From the NCBI GenBank assembly GCA_032622095.1, contig CP136065.1, positions 155,935,577-155,999,576 on the forward strand: 64,000 bases of DNA, given 5' to 3'. The first letter of the stretch is position 1, and each line of letters begins with the position of its first letter. Source of the DNA: Siphonodentalium dalli (taxonomy: Eukaryota; Mollusca; Scaphopoda; Gadilida; Siphonodentaliidae). Of the stretch, positions 54,260 to 64,000 are shown piece by piece. The position numbers were made by a program, and so were the translations under genes. The notes under the pieces are model-generated. The model did no database searches. It was not told the origin of the DNA and saw only the letters and a program-made list of their open reading frames with translations.

Positions 54260-54580
54260 TCATTATTATTGCTTGGGATGTTCGCTTGAATACATAACTC
54301 ATAACATCTTTCCCTCCCATGTGCATAAGGATCTTCGTGCCTATTAGTTCAGTGCATTTATGAGAATAAAGTGCCAAACATCAAACTAATTGCAAGACAA
54401 TGTCTCTTAGCAGGAATAAGACTATTAACCAATTATAATCAACATACTAAAAATCAAAAAGGATCAAGAAAGGTGAAATTTTGTGAAATAAATTCAGTAA
54501 AATTTGGTAAAATACCCATTTTATAGCTTTTCAAGGATGTTTATAAAAAACTTCATTTCACATGTCATTCCATTTATTTA

Positions 54581-55683
54581 TCTTACAATATAGCTATATT
54601 TCATCAAATACACGCGAAAACGCCTAGGAGGTTTCCGATCTTGTATCCTGGATGGCAACAAGGATATCTTCGATGGCAACAGCTGGTGCACGTGCGTTTC
54701 GACAACTGGCTTGTTTTCAAAACAAAACGTCTAAATAACCAACTAAAAGTCGTAAAATAATATACTCGTGTGCTACGAATGTAAAATAATCAATAATTAG
54801 TTCAATAAAGTTGACAAAATCATGTGGAGACAGGGCCCAAAAAGCTCAAAATAACCACCCAAAAATGTTTGGAATTCGAAAAAGTAACGAAGTTTACACA
54901 TTGTTAACAGCGCGCACGAATACGGACTATTTTGACAATTTCTATTTTAGCGAAGTAGGGAATTCCCCGTAATTCAGTACGGTCTTGATCAAAAGCTACT
55001 GAACGCATTTTTTATTCGATAAAATACAGAATGGAAAATCAAATTAATTTTATCTTATATGTTAAGGATATAAAACACAATACTTACGAAAAGTCCGTGA
55101 TTTAGTGCATTTCCTCTAAATGAAGTTTAATGGGTTATTTTAGTGCGAGTCAGAACTCGATTGTCGAAGTGTCGGAAAGTTCAAAATTCACCAAAACTCT
55201 GAATGGACAGTCATCTCCGGCAATGCCTCTCGCCAACATTATCACTATCCAAGGAGATTGCACCATAAAATAATACAATTATCCTGTTAAAAGTGACAAT
55301 TATGTCGAACATATGAAACGAAAATATCGTCGCCTCTTCATTGACTGAATCGGATTCCAGTGAATTTGAATAGTGACGTGAATTTCTCAGAATTTGACTT
55401 ATCACAACGTCGCGTGCTGAGAATATTGTGTACGTTGTGTGTTGCGCGTAATAAAATAGTTCCTGTTTTAAATTGAGTTTTATTGCATTTTTATGGGACG
55501 AATTGTAAGATAAATTGGTTATCATCACCCTGTGTGTTTCCGAGATCCGTATTCAAGTCTCGCTGCCTTCTCTGGGCTGTCTATCGACTCGTCCTACGGA
55601 CTCGTCGATAGACTGCACAGAGAAGGCAGCTCGACTTGAATACGGATCTCAGAAACACACATGGTGGTGATAACCTATATATA
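54581..55683. mobile_element. Insertion within the left arm
   Basis: Boundaries follow from the uninterrupted right arm, which reads CCATTTATATATCCATTTT where the left arm has CCATTTATTTA, this insert, then TATCCAATTT. TTATCTTACAA at 54579 faces its complement TTGTAAGATAA near 55504, suggesting inverted termini of one element, followed by the palindrome at 55517-55673. A 105-codon minus frame (55211-55528) has no recognisable motif. Confidence 0.6.
55517..55673. repeat. Palindrome with about 75-bp arms
   Basis: GGTTATCATCACC at the left faces GGTGGTGATAACC at the right; inside, GATCCGTATTCAAGTC, TGCCTTCTCTG and TCTATCGACTCG pair with their complements around TCCTACGGA. Few mismatches. It could be its own MITE at the edge of the larger insertion. 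Confidence 0.8.
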
Positions 55684-57959
55684 TATCCAATTTGTTGAGT
55701 ACACAGTCCTGAACAAAGAACAGAAAACATTTTCCAGATACGTTGAGAATTTTTCGAGTTATGTGCCTCCAAAATTGGGAGTTTGTCTAATTTCGGAGCC
55801 TCAATTTCTGAAGAATTAGCTAATTTCCATATTTTAGGGTCTAGTATTTTAAAAACTAGAAAACAACGAAGGGATATCTCACTGTTGTATTTGTTGCCTC
55901 ACTATATTGTGCACAAAATATGATTTCTGTATGCATCTATGATCGAGAAGACAAAAATATTCTTAAACAAAATGTGTGTTCCATTGTATGGACTTGCCTT
56001 GTGACACAGAACTGGTGTGATGAAATACCATATTTGAGGTAACACAACTCAATAAATTGATATCCATATGCCCTGTATTTCTCATAACCTCTTAAGTATA
56101 CTAGGTTAAATACACTGTGCTGGAATTGCTAAACACATATGTGCCATAATAAACTTATGTCCATATGAATCCTTTGTATTGACTCTTTTCCAAAAATGCC
56201 ATTTTGGAATGTTTTGTGGTTGTTTTGTCCATTTTAAAGTTTTTTTTATGCACAAATAGTAAACAACAATTAATACAATTAGTGTTTAATATGTAAAATC
56301 ATTTGAACGTTCCTCCTAAAACACTTAGTGTTGGAAATAATATGATTACATTGGTTATGCCAATCAACAGTCACTGGATTTTCAAGAAATTGACTCCAAA
56401 TTTGAATGTTGATAATGGGGTAGGTGAAACCACAAAGGCTATGATCTTGTCACCATATTCTAGTCATTGGAGACAAAGGGTTGTTTTATTCCAGTTTGTG
56501 CAGATTATTCTTGCATGGTAAACAGTTTAGTACTTTAATAATTATTAGATGTTTATTTAGAACTTTATCAGCATGTTATATAGAACCAGCCCGAAATAAT
56601 GATTCGCCATTTCGCCAATGAGTTACAACAAAAAGGATAGTAGCTCTAAATATGAACATCAAAACAGGAAGCAGTTAACTCTGTATGAAAGAATATGGTT
56701 AGTAGGAGCTGGTGATGTTAAAGTTTTATGCATCAAGGTCCATATTTTCTAGATTTGGCAATATGGTTTCCCCTACCCGATTTATCAGATATTCAAATTT
56801 GGCATCGGTTTCCAGAAAAATTAGTGAAATTCAGTGACATTCATTGACATATCCAACATAAGGCATTTATTTCAACACTAAAGTGTTTCAGGAGGAAAGT
56901 TCAAATGATTTTGCAAATTAAACATACATTGTTTTTACAATTTATACACAAAAACCTTTTAAAATGAAAAATAAAACGCCCCAAATGGCATTTTTAGATG
57001 AGTCAATTCTAAGGATTCATAGAGTTGATTTTCTGCACCATGATTTGGGAAATTCCTTTAATACAATGTGTTTAACGATGTATACTTAAGTGATTATGAG
57101 AAAGACAGAGAATATGGATATATAATTATTGATTTGTATGACATCAAATATGCTATTTCATCACGCAGGTTCTGGACCACAGGCAAATTTGGCTGTCCAT
57201 ACAATGGTGGAACACACATTTTGTTTAAGAATATTTTCGTCCTCTCACTCATAGATGCATAAAGAAATCATATTTTGTGCACAACCTAGAGAGGAAATGA
57301 CTAAAACAACAAGGAATCTCTTTATTTTACTTTATTTTTTAAAATACAAGACCATAAAAAATGGATTTTAACTAATTTTGAGAAATTGAGCCTCAGAAAT
57401 TAGACAAACTCCAAATTTTGGAGGCACATAACTCAAACAATACTGAACGTATCTAGGAAAGGTTTTCTGTTCTGTAATCAGGGTTGTGCACTCTACAAAA
57501 TGGATATATAAATGGAAGGACATGTAAATGGAAGTTCTTTATAAACATCCTTAAAAAGCTATAAAATGAGTATTTTACCAAATTTTTTACAAATTTATTT
57601 CACAAAATTCATCAATTTCGCATTTCTTGATTCTTGTTGATTTTTAGTATATTATTTGTGATGGGTTAAAGTACTTATTCCCACTGAGAAACTTTGTGTT
57701 GCGATTATTTTGAGGTGAAACCATAAATGCACTGGACTATATACGTTTATTTCAGCCAAACCTTGGCTGTTTATTTCACAGTTGTTTCTGGGATGATCTG
57801 TGTGTCGACTGAGAACACATGGAGGATTTGTGTCAATGTTAGACCAAACTACATTTCGAAGTAACGAGGGCTTTGTTGTTTATTTCGAGGAATAATACCG
57901 CATCAGATGAATTCAGCCCAAATATATTGACATGTGTCGAGGGTCTAACTCTACTATGA

Positions 57960-58560
57960 TACTGAGCAATAAAAAAGTAATATAATAAATACCGAGTATA
58001 TTTAATTTAACGCCAATGGGTCGTTTCTGTGCGTTTAAGAGTGTATTTATGCCTAAAGCAAAGTGAAATAACGATCTTAAAATGAATTGGCCGGTATATT
58101 TTATTAGTTATCAGGGTTACCAGGGTCGTAGTTGCATAAATTACAATATATCTTATTTTTATGCTAAGATAATTGCGTGGTTATTTGTTATAGCTTGATC
58201 GGTATTGAGGTTAACACAAATCCCATATATGGAAATTCCAAACATGGAAAGTGACTTGCGCATGCGCAAAACAGATACAATGGTCTTACTAAAAACGAAG
58301 CAATAAACGATTGATAACAACAAACACCGACCCAGTTAAATAACGACATTAGATGGCGGTGTATTGCGTCTTTAAGAGTGTGTTGATGTCTATATCATGT
58401 GATTAACTAATTAAAAATTATTTCGCCTACATATTTCGATAATTATCTGGTCCGCAGTTCGATCATGAAACAATATTTCTGACTTTATGTTAAGATTATT
58501 GCTTGGTATTTGTTTCAAATCAGATAGCTGCAGATAGCTGGTAATCTTGATCGCCTTGAG
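57960..58560 (+). repeat. Diverged tandem duplication, about 330-bp period
   Basis: TTTAAGAGTGTATTTATG at 58036 recurs as TTTAAGAGTGTGTTGATG near 58371. TTTATGCTAAGATAATTGC near 58157 recurs as TTTATGTTAAGATTATTGC near 58485. A further related piece with CTTGCGCATGCGCA lies near 59433 (compare 58256). Confidence 0.6.
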
Positions 58561-60769
58561 CAGATATATTTATAGCGTCGGTTCTGCGAACGAAGCGAAG
58601 AAATGTTGTCAAATTCCACGTCTAAATACGCGTCTTATTCTCACTTATACCGTGTTTATATCAGTTTTATTCTATGTGTTGTTGTGTATTGTATTACTTT
58701 GATCAAGGTTGCGCTTTTGTTATTCTCACAAAAGGTAAATTTGATGCGTGTTTGATGCGTGTTTACATTTCACAATTGCGTCTGCCATGTACACTCAGTC
58801 TGCGACGGAATTCCACATGTCCGAGCGCCATTGATTCCGTAATTACGAGACTAATTTATCGAATGAGGTCAAATTTTCTCATATAACAAGACTCGTATGT
58901 TATTCTGCACCATTCTGACGAGTGTCGACTTTCATTTCGCATTATTTTCGTTTTTATCGAAAAATAATCGTTCTCTATGGAGATTCCCATGTAAATTTTT
59001 TCAACCAAAAAAAATTCATTGTTTTGCCAATTTCAAGCTAGTTTATAGCATGGTCATGGCATAATTTGGCATAGCGAGTGACGGTAGACGTTCCTTGAGT
59101 GTGCACAACAAATTTTGGTCCCAACGAAGCAGGCTAAAATCCTGAAATTTGTCAATTTTACTTTGCGTGTGAAGAAAATATTCATTTAAACTTCCAAAAT
59201 TGGTTGAAATATGCTCAACAACATTCAGTTGAATGGTGACATTATTTATAGTCACCGACTAACTTCCACGATGAATCAAATTTGTTTTTATTGGTGACAA
59301 TTATGTCGCGAGAGATAAAAATGTAAAAAAATTTAAGAAAATGTTAAATTTTAGCTCATTTTAAGACTTTATTTGCTTGGTAATTATTGAGATTGCAGTT
59401 TCCTTATATGGCAACTCCTTATTTGGAAGTTTCTTGCGCATGCGCAGAAATGATAGAATTCCATGAAGACGTCGCCATTTTTTTTATTAGTCCAGGCAGA
59501 GAAATTTTTGTTTCATTTATTTAATTTATGATGGCGATGTTATTTGATCAATAATAGTCAATTTTGTGTTGATAACACGATGGTAAGATCAGTTCTGCAA
59601 ATATCCACCGCACCTGCGAAGTTGATTTGTATAATCGCAGATTTCAATGATCCTTTGTTCTTGTACTAATAATAATACTAATACGCGTTGGTCGGATCTA
59701 CTGGTTATCCGTAACTTTTTGATTATCTCCCCTGATCTCGTTAGGTGATCACGTGACCCAATACAAATGGTAGCTACCATGAAAATTAGAAGATTCATCG
59801 TTTGCGATACAAAACATAACTAAAATGGCAATTTTATTGGAGGAAAAATATAATTTATTTTGCGAATGCAATGTAAACCTCACGGCGAGGATATGCAATA
59901 TATAAAAGTGTTTATTGGTGGCTAAATCAAGCAGATGTCGCCATTATTGTTGCCTGCATTGTCTCTGTTTAGTGTTTTGCCTTCTTGAAGTTCTGCCAAG
60001 TTCTGGCAGTTCTGCAACTCAGTGTACTTTAAAACCTGATATGTTTGCTCTGCTTCTTTCCATGGTGCCTAATAGAGAAACAGGATACCAACAGGAGATT
60101 ATCAATATTAATCAGATATGTAGCAGCCGAAAGACTGTCAATTACCTTAAGGTATTTGGCTACTGCCACTACTGGTACGTACTTCTCGTAGATCGGTGTT
60201 AATTATATTCGTCAATGATGTCATGTAACGCTTGTTAATAATTCATTTGTTCGGAAATACTTATTGGGGGTCGAAACGTATAAAATTGAACTACCACCAC
60301 TTCCAAAAACAACACCGATAAACAATAACGCTCTTTTCTGTTCCATGCAATGGAAATGGCTATTTATTGTCCTGATATCAGTTATATAAATGAATGCCTA
60401 AAATTAGTATTATCCTGAAATAAATTTATGCCACTTTGGCGAACATGGGAACCACGGTACAATTTATGCCATTTAGGCACACTTCAGAGTGAAATCAGGG
60501 CTTATATTTCGGCGAGAATCCAAATCTAGATTCTCGTAAATATTCTCGCAAATTACCCTGGATTCTCGTGAAAAAGTATATATGGATTCTCGCATAATCA
60601 GATGAAATATATGCCCTGGAAATATAGCAAATCGTTTAATGCTTTAGAATTTTTGTTTTCGGAGATTTATATATATGCTTAAAGACATATTATGGACTTG
60701 TTATGGACTTTTTCGGGTGCGAGAAATTGATAAGTTAGTGCTCAGGCACTTTGCCAACCTGGGGAATGT
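58561..60769. other. No recognisable gene
   Basis: AT-rich spacer of about 2.2 kb. GATTCTCG-type words are repeated six times at 60515-60590. Small frames (for example 59915-60202 plus) lack coding signature. Confidence 0.4.
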
Positions 60770-61085
60770 TATCATTCTACAAACATGACTGAAAATTTCC
60801 AAAAAAATCTACCACACCACTTCATAGAGAACATCGTCTGAACTACTCCAAATTGTAAATATTTACATCTCGATTCGGGGCGCAACTATCGGCTATAATT
60901 AAACAAAAATGATTTCGCCATCGAGAGTCATTGCATTTAACTATTATATAAGAATGACGTTGTGTATCATCCATTTGGATTAATATTCGTAACAAATAAC
61001 TACTTTGAGAAAGATTATTCTTAATTTCTATTTGATCACTCTGCCCGGTGTCTGACGGAGTGTTTCACATCACTTTAATCAAGGA
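60770..61085 (-). repeat. R5 interspersed repeat, copy 3
   Basis: Reverse complement of about 35325-35680: GAGTGTTTCACATCACTTTA, ATTTGGATTAATATTCGT and TTGTAAATATTTACATCTCG are shared. Confidence 0.7.
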
Positions 61086-61184
61086 AGACTGTTCAGACAA
61101 ACTGCATTTCAAGATCACCAAACAACTTTCCTTTTTAGGGCCACCACATCTTTCCAAAGATGTACTTCTTCCAGTTTGCTATCA

Positions 61185-61475
61185 AAGACCGAAAAATGTC
61201 GTTAAACTAGAGATCCAAATACCCACTAAGGGCCCCTATATCTTGAAATATTAAAGACCGAAAATGTCGTTAAACTATAAAGACCGAAAAATTTCGTTAA
61301 ACTAGAGATCCAAATACCCCCTATATCTTGAGATATTATAAAGACCGAAAAATGTCATTAAACTATTAAAGACAGAAAAATGTCGTTAAACTACAAAGAC
61401 CAAAAAAATTCCGTTAAACTAGAGATCCAAACATCCCTATCCCCTATTTTTTTAGACAATAAAGAACGAAATATG
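61185..61475. repeat. Tandem repeat of AAAGACCGAAAAATGTCG units
   Basis: The core AAAGACCGAAAAATGTCGTT followed by AAACT occurs about seven times with substitutions, in a higher-order pattern alternating with AGAGATCCAAATACCC and CCTATATCTTGA blocks. Confidence 0.85.
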
Positions 61476-61746
61476 TCGTTACACCATTAATACATAATTT
61501 GTGTTTATGAAAGTCTGGCACCCATTAGCAGTTTGTTTTCAGTACATTTTAATATTCATTGGAACGTAAACAATTATTCGCTGACAGAAATCATGTTAAT
61601 ATCGCCTTTCGTTACTGGTTTCCTCGACTCAAATATTTCTCACTGCTCAATACTTATAATTAAACAAAAAATCTGTGTTTTGTGTCACTTCTTAATAGTA
61701 TTATGTATTCTGCTATTGAAAAGAGAAAAAAAAGTTGCAGTATACC

Positions 61747-62244
61747 TTAAAGGTACGGAAGGCCTTGGTGGGTATCCTGTGAACATATTTCCACCTGTCA
61801 AAAACCGCTACAAACGAAAATAATATTCAAATATAGACATACTTTGTTAATATACAAATGAGAAATACCTCATAAACAGTATGTTATTGTCGTAAATTTG
61901 ACGATTGTTATGTAAATAAAGCATAAAAAGTTACTTTCTTGGTGTTTCTTTATATTATGATGGTAAACATAAAGAGCGTTCTTTGTTGCTCAATTCCTTA
62001 TTTGGAAATAATAAAGAGCGTTTATACCATTTGTGTGTGATTAGCCAGTAGCATTGTGCTGCCTTCTATAACACAATCAGACTCTTGTTTAGGTAAAATT
62101 TAGTAGGTCTTTATGTAAGCATGATGTTTACGCGATAGTGATCGTATATTTGAACACAAATGTATGCGTTTTAATATTTTTCTGTTTATGGTGTTTGGAA
62201 CAAATATGAATATTTTCGACAACTAAGCCCCCTCGTCCCTTTAA
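61747..62244 (-). mobile_element. R1 element, subfamily B copy 2 with TTAA ends
   Basis: From TTAAAGGTACGGAAGG to CGTCCCTTTAA, 498 bp, reverse complement of 17071-17570, with TTAA at both ends. Contains AATAAAGAGCGTTTATACC and CAGTATGTTATTGTCGTAAA. Confidence 0.8.
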
Positions 62245-62900
62245 TATAATTAATATAACATCCCTCATCCAATAATCTCCAAATTGCATATCTAATTTCA
62301 ATCCTAGTTACACGTCACGCCGCCCCTCGTCATTTGCCAATTGTACACCCTTTTTTTTGCTGCTGCTGCAACTGCTCAATTTCTTTAAAAATTATTTTAA
62401 AAATGGCCCTCCCGCCCGCCGACATTTACCTCTGATTTTTTGTTTGATCATCGGTCCGCACCGAAATTGAGCACACGTCCCTATATAATATACTTATTTA
62501 AACCGAGTATACACGGTGGTGTAATAGATCAACCGTTAATTTAACCGTTTAGGTAGCATATTTCCACGTATACGTTATCACGACAAATCCCTGCTGATCT
62601 GTTATTAATGAACCAAACAATTAACATGTCAACACACTCTGACCCGCCAATGTTACAGTGTATAAACGTAACGGGACAAATATGCACATTATATTGGCAG
62701 CTAACGAGAACATTCATCACCCTTTCAGCCGATACGATAGAAACTAAACGATTTGTTACTTCTATTTACCCGTACTTAATTACACTACTTGCGTGTTAAT
62801 AAAGTACGACCCCATTGGGCTATTTTGTCAATCAAAATATGTAATTACTAGACCTGAAACAATCATTGGATACGCCCCTGTATTCTATATACCTTAATTT
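62245..62900. other. No recognisable gene
   Basis: AT-rich spacer of about 650 bp upstream of the gag-like ORF. If the ORF belongs to a retroelement, its 5' terminal repeat should lie here, but I could not pair it with another copy inside the window. Confidence 0.4.
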
Positions 62901-62901
62901 T

Positions 62902-62933
62902 GACCTTTGACATTGATACTAGTGTCAAAGGTC
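62902..62933. promoter_or_regulatory. Palindrome with nuclear-receptor-like half-sites
   Basis: GACCTTTGACA (62902) and TGTCAAAGGTC (62923) form an 11-bp perfect inverted repeat around a 10-nt centre, extended outward with one mismatch. Each arm is a DR1-like TGNCAAAGGTCA word (HNF4/RXR type). It lies about 190 bp upstream of the gag-like ORF; regulatory use is only a possibility. Confidence 0.4.
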
Positions 62934-62986
62934 ATAATTAAATAGTACTCAAGATTCATGAATATTTCCCACAATACCTTGATCCA

Positions 62987-62993
62987 TATAAAT
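62987..62993 (+). promoter_or_regulatory. TATA-like box upstream of the gag-like ORF
   Basis: TATAAAT 135 bp before the ATG at 63122, in an otherwise less AT-rich local segment (GCGTTTCGCGCCC follows). A start site about 30 bp downstream would give a short 5' leader. Inference only. Confidence 0.3.
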
Positions 62994-63121
62994 GCGTTTC
63001 GCGCCCAAATCTAATTCATATCGACTCGACATTTCGAACTGTCAACATTGGCAAATTTTTTTCGACTTCAATGAAAATTTGAAACACTCGATCTGTTTCG
63101 TTGTTGATCTGCACATGCAGT

Positions 63122-64000
63122 ATGCCGAAGGAAGAAAGAAAAAGGAGAGTTGACACTGTCGATTATGCCAAATTACACCTAAAAGGTGAAGTTGTCAGAA
63201 AGACTTCAGGGAAAAACACTCCCACCAAACAACCAAGTCAGCCCAGTGATGACGAGTACACACGAAAGCCATTGCCTAGCGATGAATCTGACGACAATGG
63301 AGGTGAGATCGACGTTGACGAAGAGGAACTGGCGATGATTCAGGAGATCGCGCAGAATAAATCGAGAAAGGAAACGATCATGCAGGAAAAGAAAGAAGCA
63401 AGGAAGGCACAGCTGCAGAAAGAGTTGTTAAGATCAAGAAAGGAGCTGGCTGAAGCTGAGAAACTGACAATGAAAGGTCAAAAAAGTAAATCATTTAATT
63501 TAGATGAATTACGAAAAGATAAAACATTGAGAAAGGAAGTGATTTCGAAATTGAAGAAGCTAAATTTACCCGGATTCGATTCACGAGATCACTCATCATC
63601 GGACAGTAGTTACGATGGTGACACAGAAAGTGATTGTGAGAGTACCTGCAGTGATGGTACATACAGCTCAAAGAAAAACTTTCGCAGTAAAAAATCCCAA
63701 AAAAAGAAAATTGTATCTGGGTTGGAAGCGAAGCCTTCCTCAACTATTCTATACCCACAATTATGTCCACAATCCTTATTACAATTAGAATATGTGAACA
63801 AGGAAATAAGATTTAAAGATTTATCTTTTAATCAATTTGTTGCTGGAGAGCTAGAAATTATTTTAAGACTTGAGAATGGCAGGGAAAGAGAAGGGCGTCT
63901 GGCATTCCTTCGAAAATTGGCATATTACCATGAAATTTACGAATGGAAATCACTTCTTGATTTCTATGCAGCATTCATTCGAAAGATTGAGTATGGCCAA
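63122..64000 (+). CDS. Gag-like ORF1 of a retroelement (DIRS-like?), 3' end outside window
   Basis: The ATG at 63122 is the first after an in-frame stop at 63080. 293 codons follow without a stop to the window edge. The start MPKEERKRRVDTVDYAKLHL is basic. Residues about 45-80 are acidic (DDEYTRKPLPSDESDDNGG) and about 85-145 form a Lys/Glu/Gln-rich probable coiled coil. A Ser/Asp-rich segment (DSSYDGDTESDCESTCSDG) follows, then a folded part with LSFNQFVAGELEIILRLENG, REREGRLAFLRKLAYYHEIY and LLDFYAAFIRKIEYGQ. The last part resembles ORF1 proteins seen with DIRS/tyrosine-recombinase-type retroelements in marine invertebrates; that link is from memory. It is the best-preserved frame in the window. 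Confidence 0.6.
   Translation, partial: MPKEERKRRVDTVDYAKLHLKGEVVRKTSGKNTPTKQPSQPSDDEYTRKPLPSDESDDNGGEIDVDEEELAMIQEIAQNKSRKETIMQEKKEARKAQLQKELLRSRKELAEAEKLTMKGQKSKSFNLDELRKDKTLRKEVISKLKKLNLPGFDSRDHSSSDSSYDGDTESDCESTCSDGTYSSKKNFRSKKSQKKKIVSGLEAKPSSTILYPQLCPQSLLQLEYVNKEIRFKDLSFNQFVAGELEIILRLENGREREGRLAFLRKLAYYHEIYEWKSLLDFYAAFIRKIEYGQ

Larger units (their letters stand above)
54345..57740. mobile_element. Long inverted-repeat element with nested insertion
   Basis: Left arm 54345-54580 plus 55684-56440, right arm 56765-57740 in reverse complement; shared words include CAGTGCATTTATG, ATAGCTTTT-AAGGATGTTT, GAGTTATGTGCCTCCAAAAT, GTGCACAAAATATGATTTCT, TTCTTAAACAAAATGTGTGT and CAAATTTGAAT. The arms are about 980 bp and diverged. 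The centre (56441-56764) has no recognisable gene. The left arm carries an extra 1.1 kb that the right arm lacks. Confidence 0.75.

Overview
The window looks like repeat-dominated DNA from an invertebrate animal, most likely a marine one (mollusc-, cnidarian- or lancelet-like). The reasons are its low GC content, the absence of bacterial-style gene packing, the dense layers of transposon families and the many degenerate LINE fragments; the exact phylum cannot be read from the sequence. I find no convincing host protein gene. Nearly everything recognisable is transposon coding debris, non-autonomous DNA transposons, foldback elements, tandem repeats or microsatellite. The one long, clean, uninterrupted reading frame is a gag-like ORF that begins at 63122 and runs off the right edge.

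Layout. 1-5280: a diverged 159-bp tandem repeat, then a long inverted repeat (1034-1700 against 4608-5278). 6804-10140: four head-to-tail Helitron-like non-autonomous elements, each starting TC and ending in a hairpin plus CTAG. 10141-11510: a diverged satellite-like array, which recurs inverted at 41640-42760. 11880-19150: coding debris (LINE RT pieces, an integrase-type cysteine-rich tail, an unidentified ORF) interrupted by two short interspersed families, called R1 and R2 here. 19730-27800: foldback elements, a tRNA-derived SINE, a second Helitron-like family and a mariner-type MITE. 28370-33110: an unidentified 167-codon frame and two more LINE 3' ends. 33900-41000: R2 copies, a third interspersed family (R5), a Mutator-like foldback element with a perfect 9-bp target duplication, and a 30-kb-scale desert of simple repeats.

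42780-46345: a nearly full-length but decayed LINE with zinc knuckle, endonuclease, RT and RNase H pieces (I/Nimb type). 47600-48580: an in-frame His-rich minisatellite. 49491-53881: a striking mirror-image Helitron composite, [A-B]-spacer-[B'-A'], whose outer 1178-bp arms map onto each other without any length change. 54041-57740: a CXC-domain fragment and a roughly 1-kb-armed inverted repeat with a nested insertion in one arm. 57950-62250: more tandem and interspersed repeats, including copies of R5 and R1. 62900-64000: a small palindrome, a TATA-like box and the gag-like ORF.

The elements interact mainly by nesting. Helitrons insert at each other's 5' boundary, R1 interrupts LINEs, R2 interrupts an ORF, and MITEs sit in other repeats. 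Paralogous empty sites within the window define several insertion boundaries. The name Helitron-like rests on termini only; no Rep/helicase is present here.
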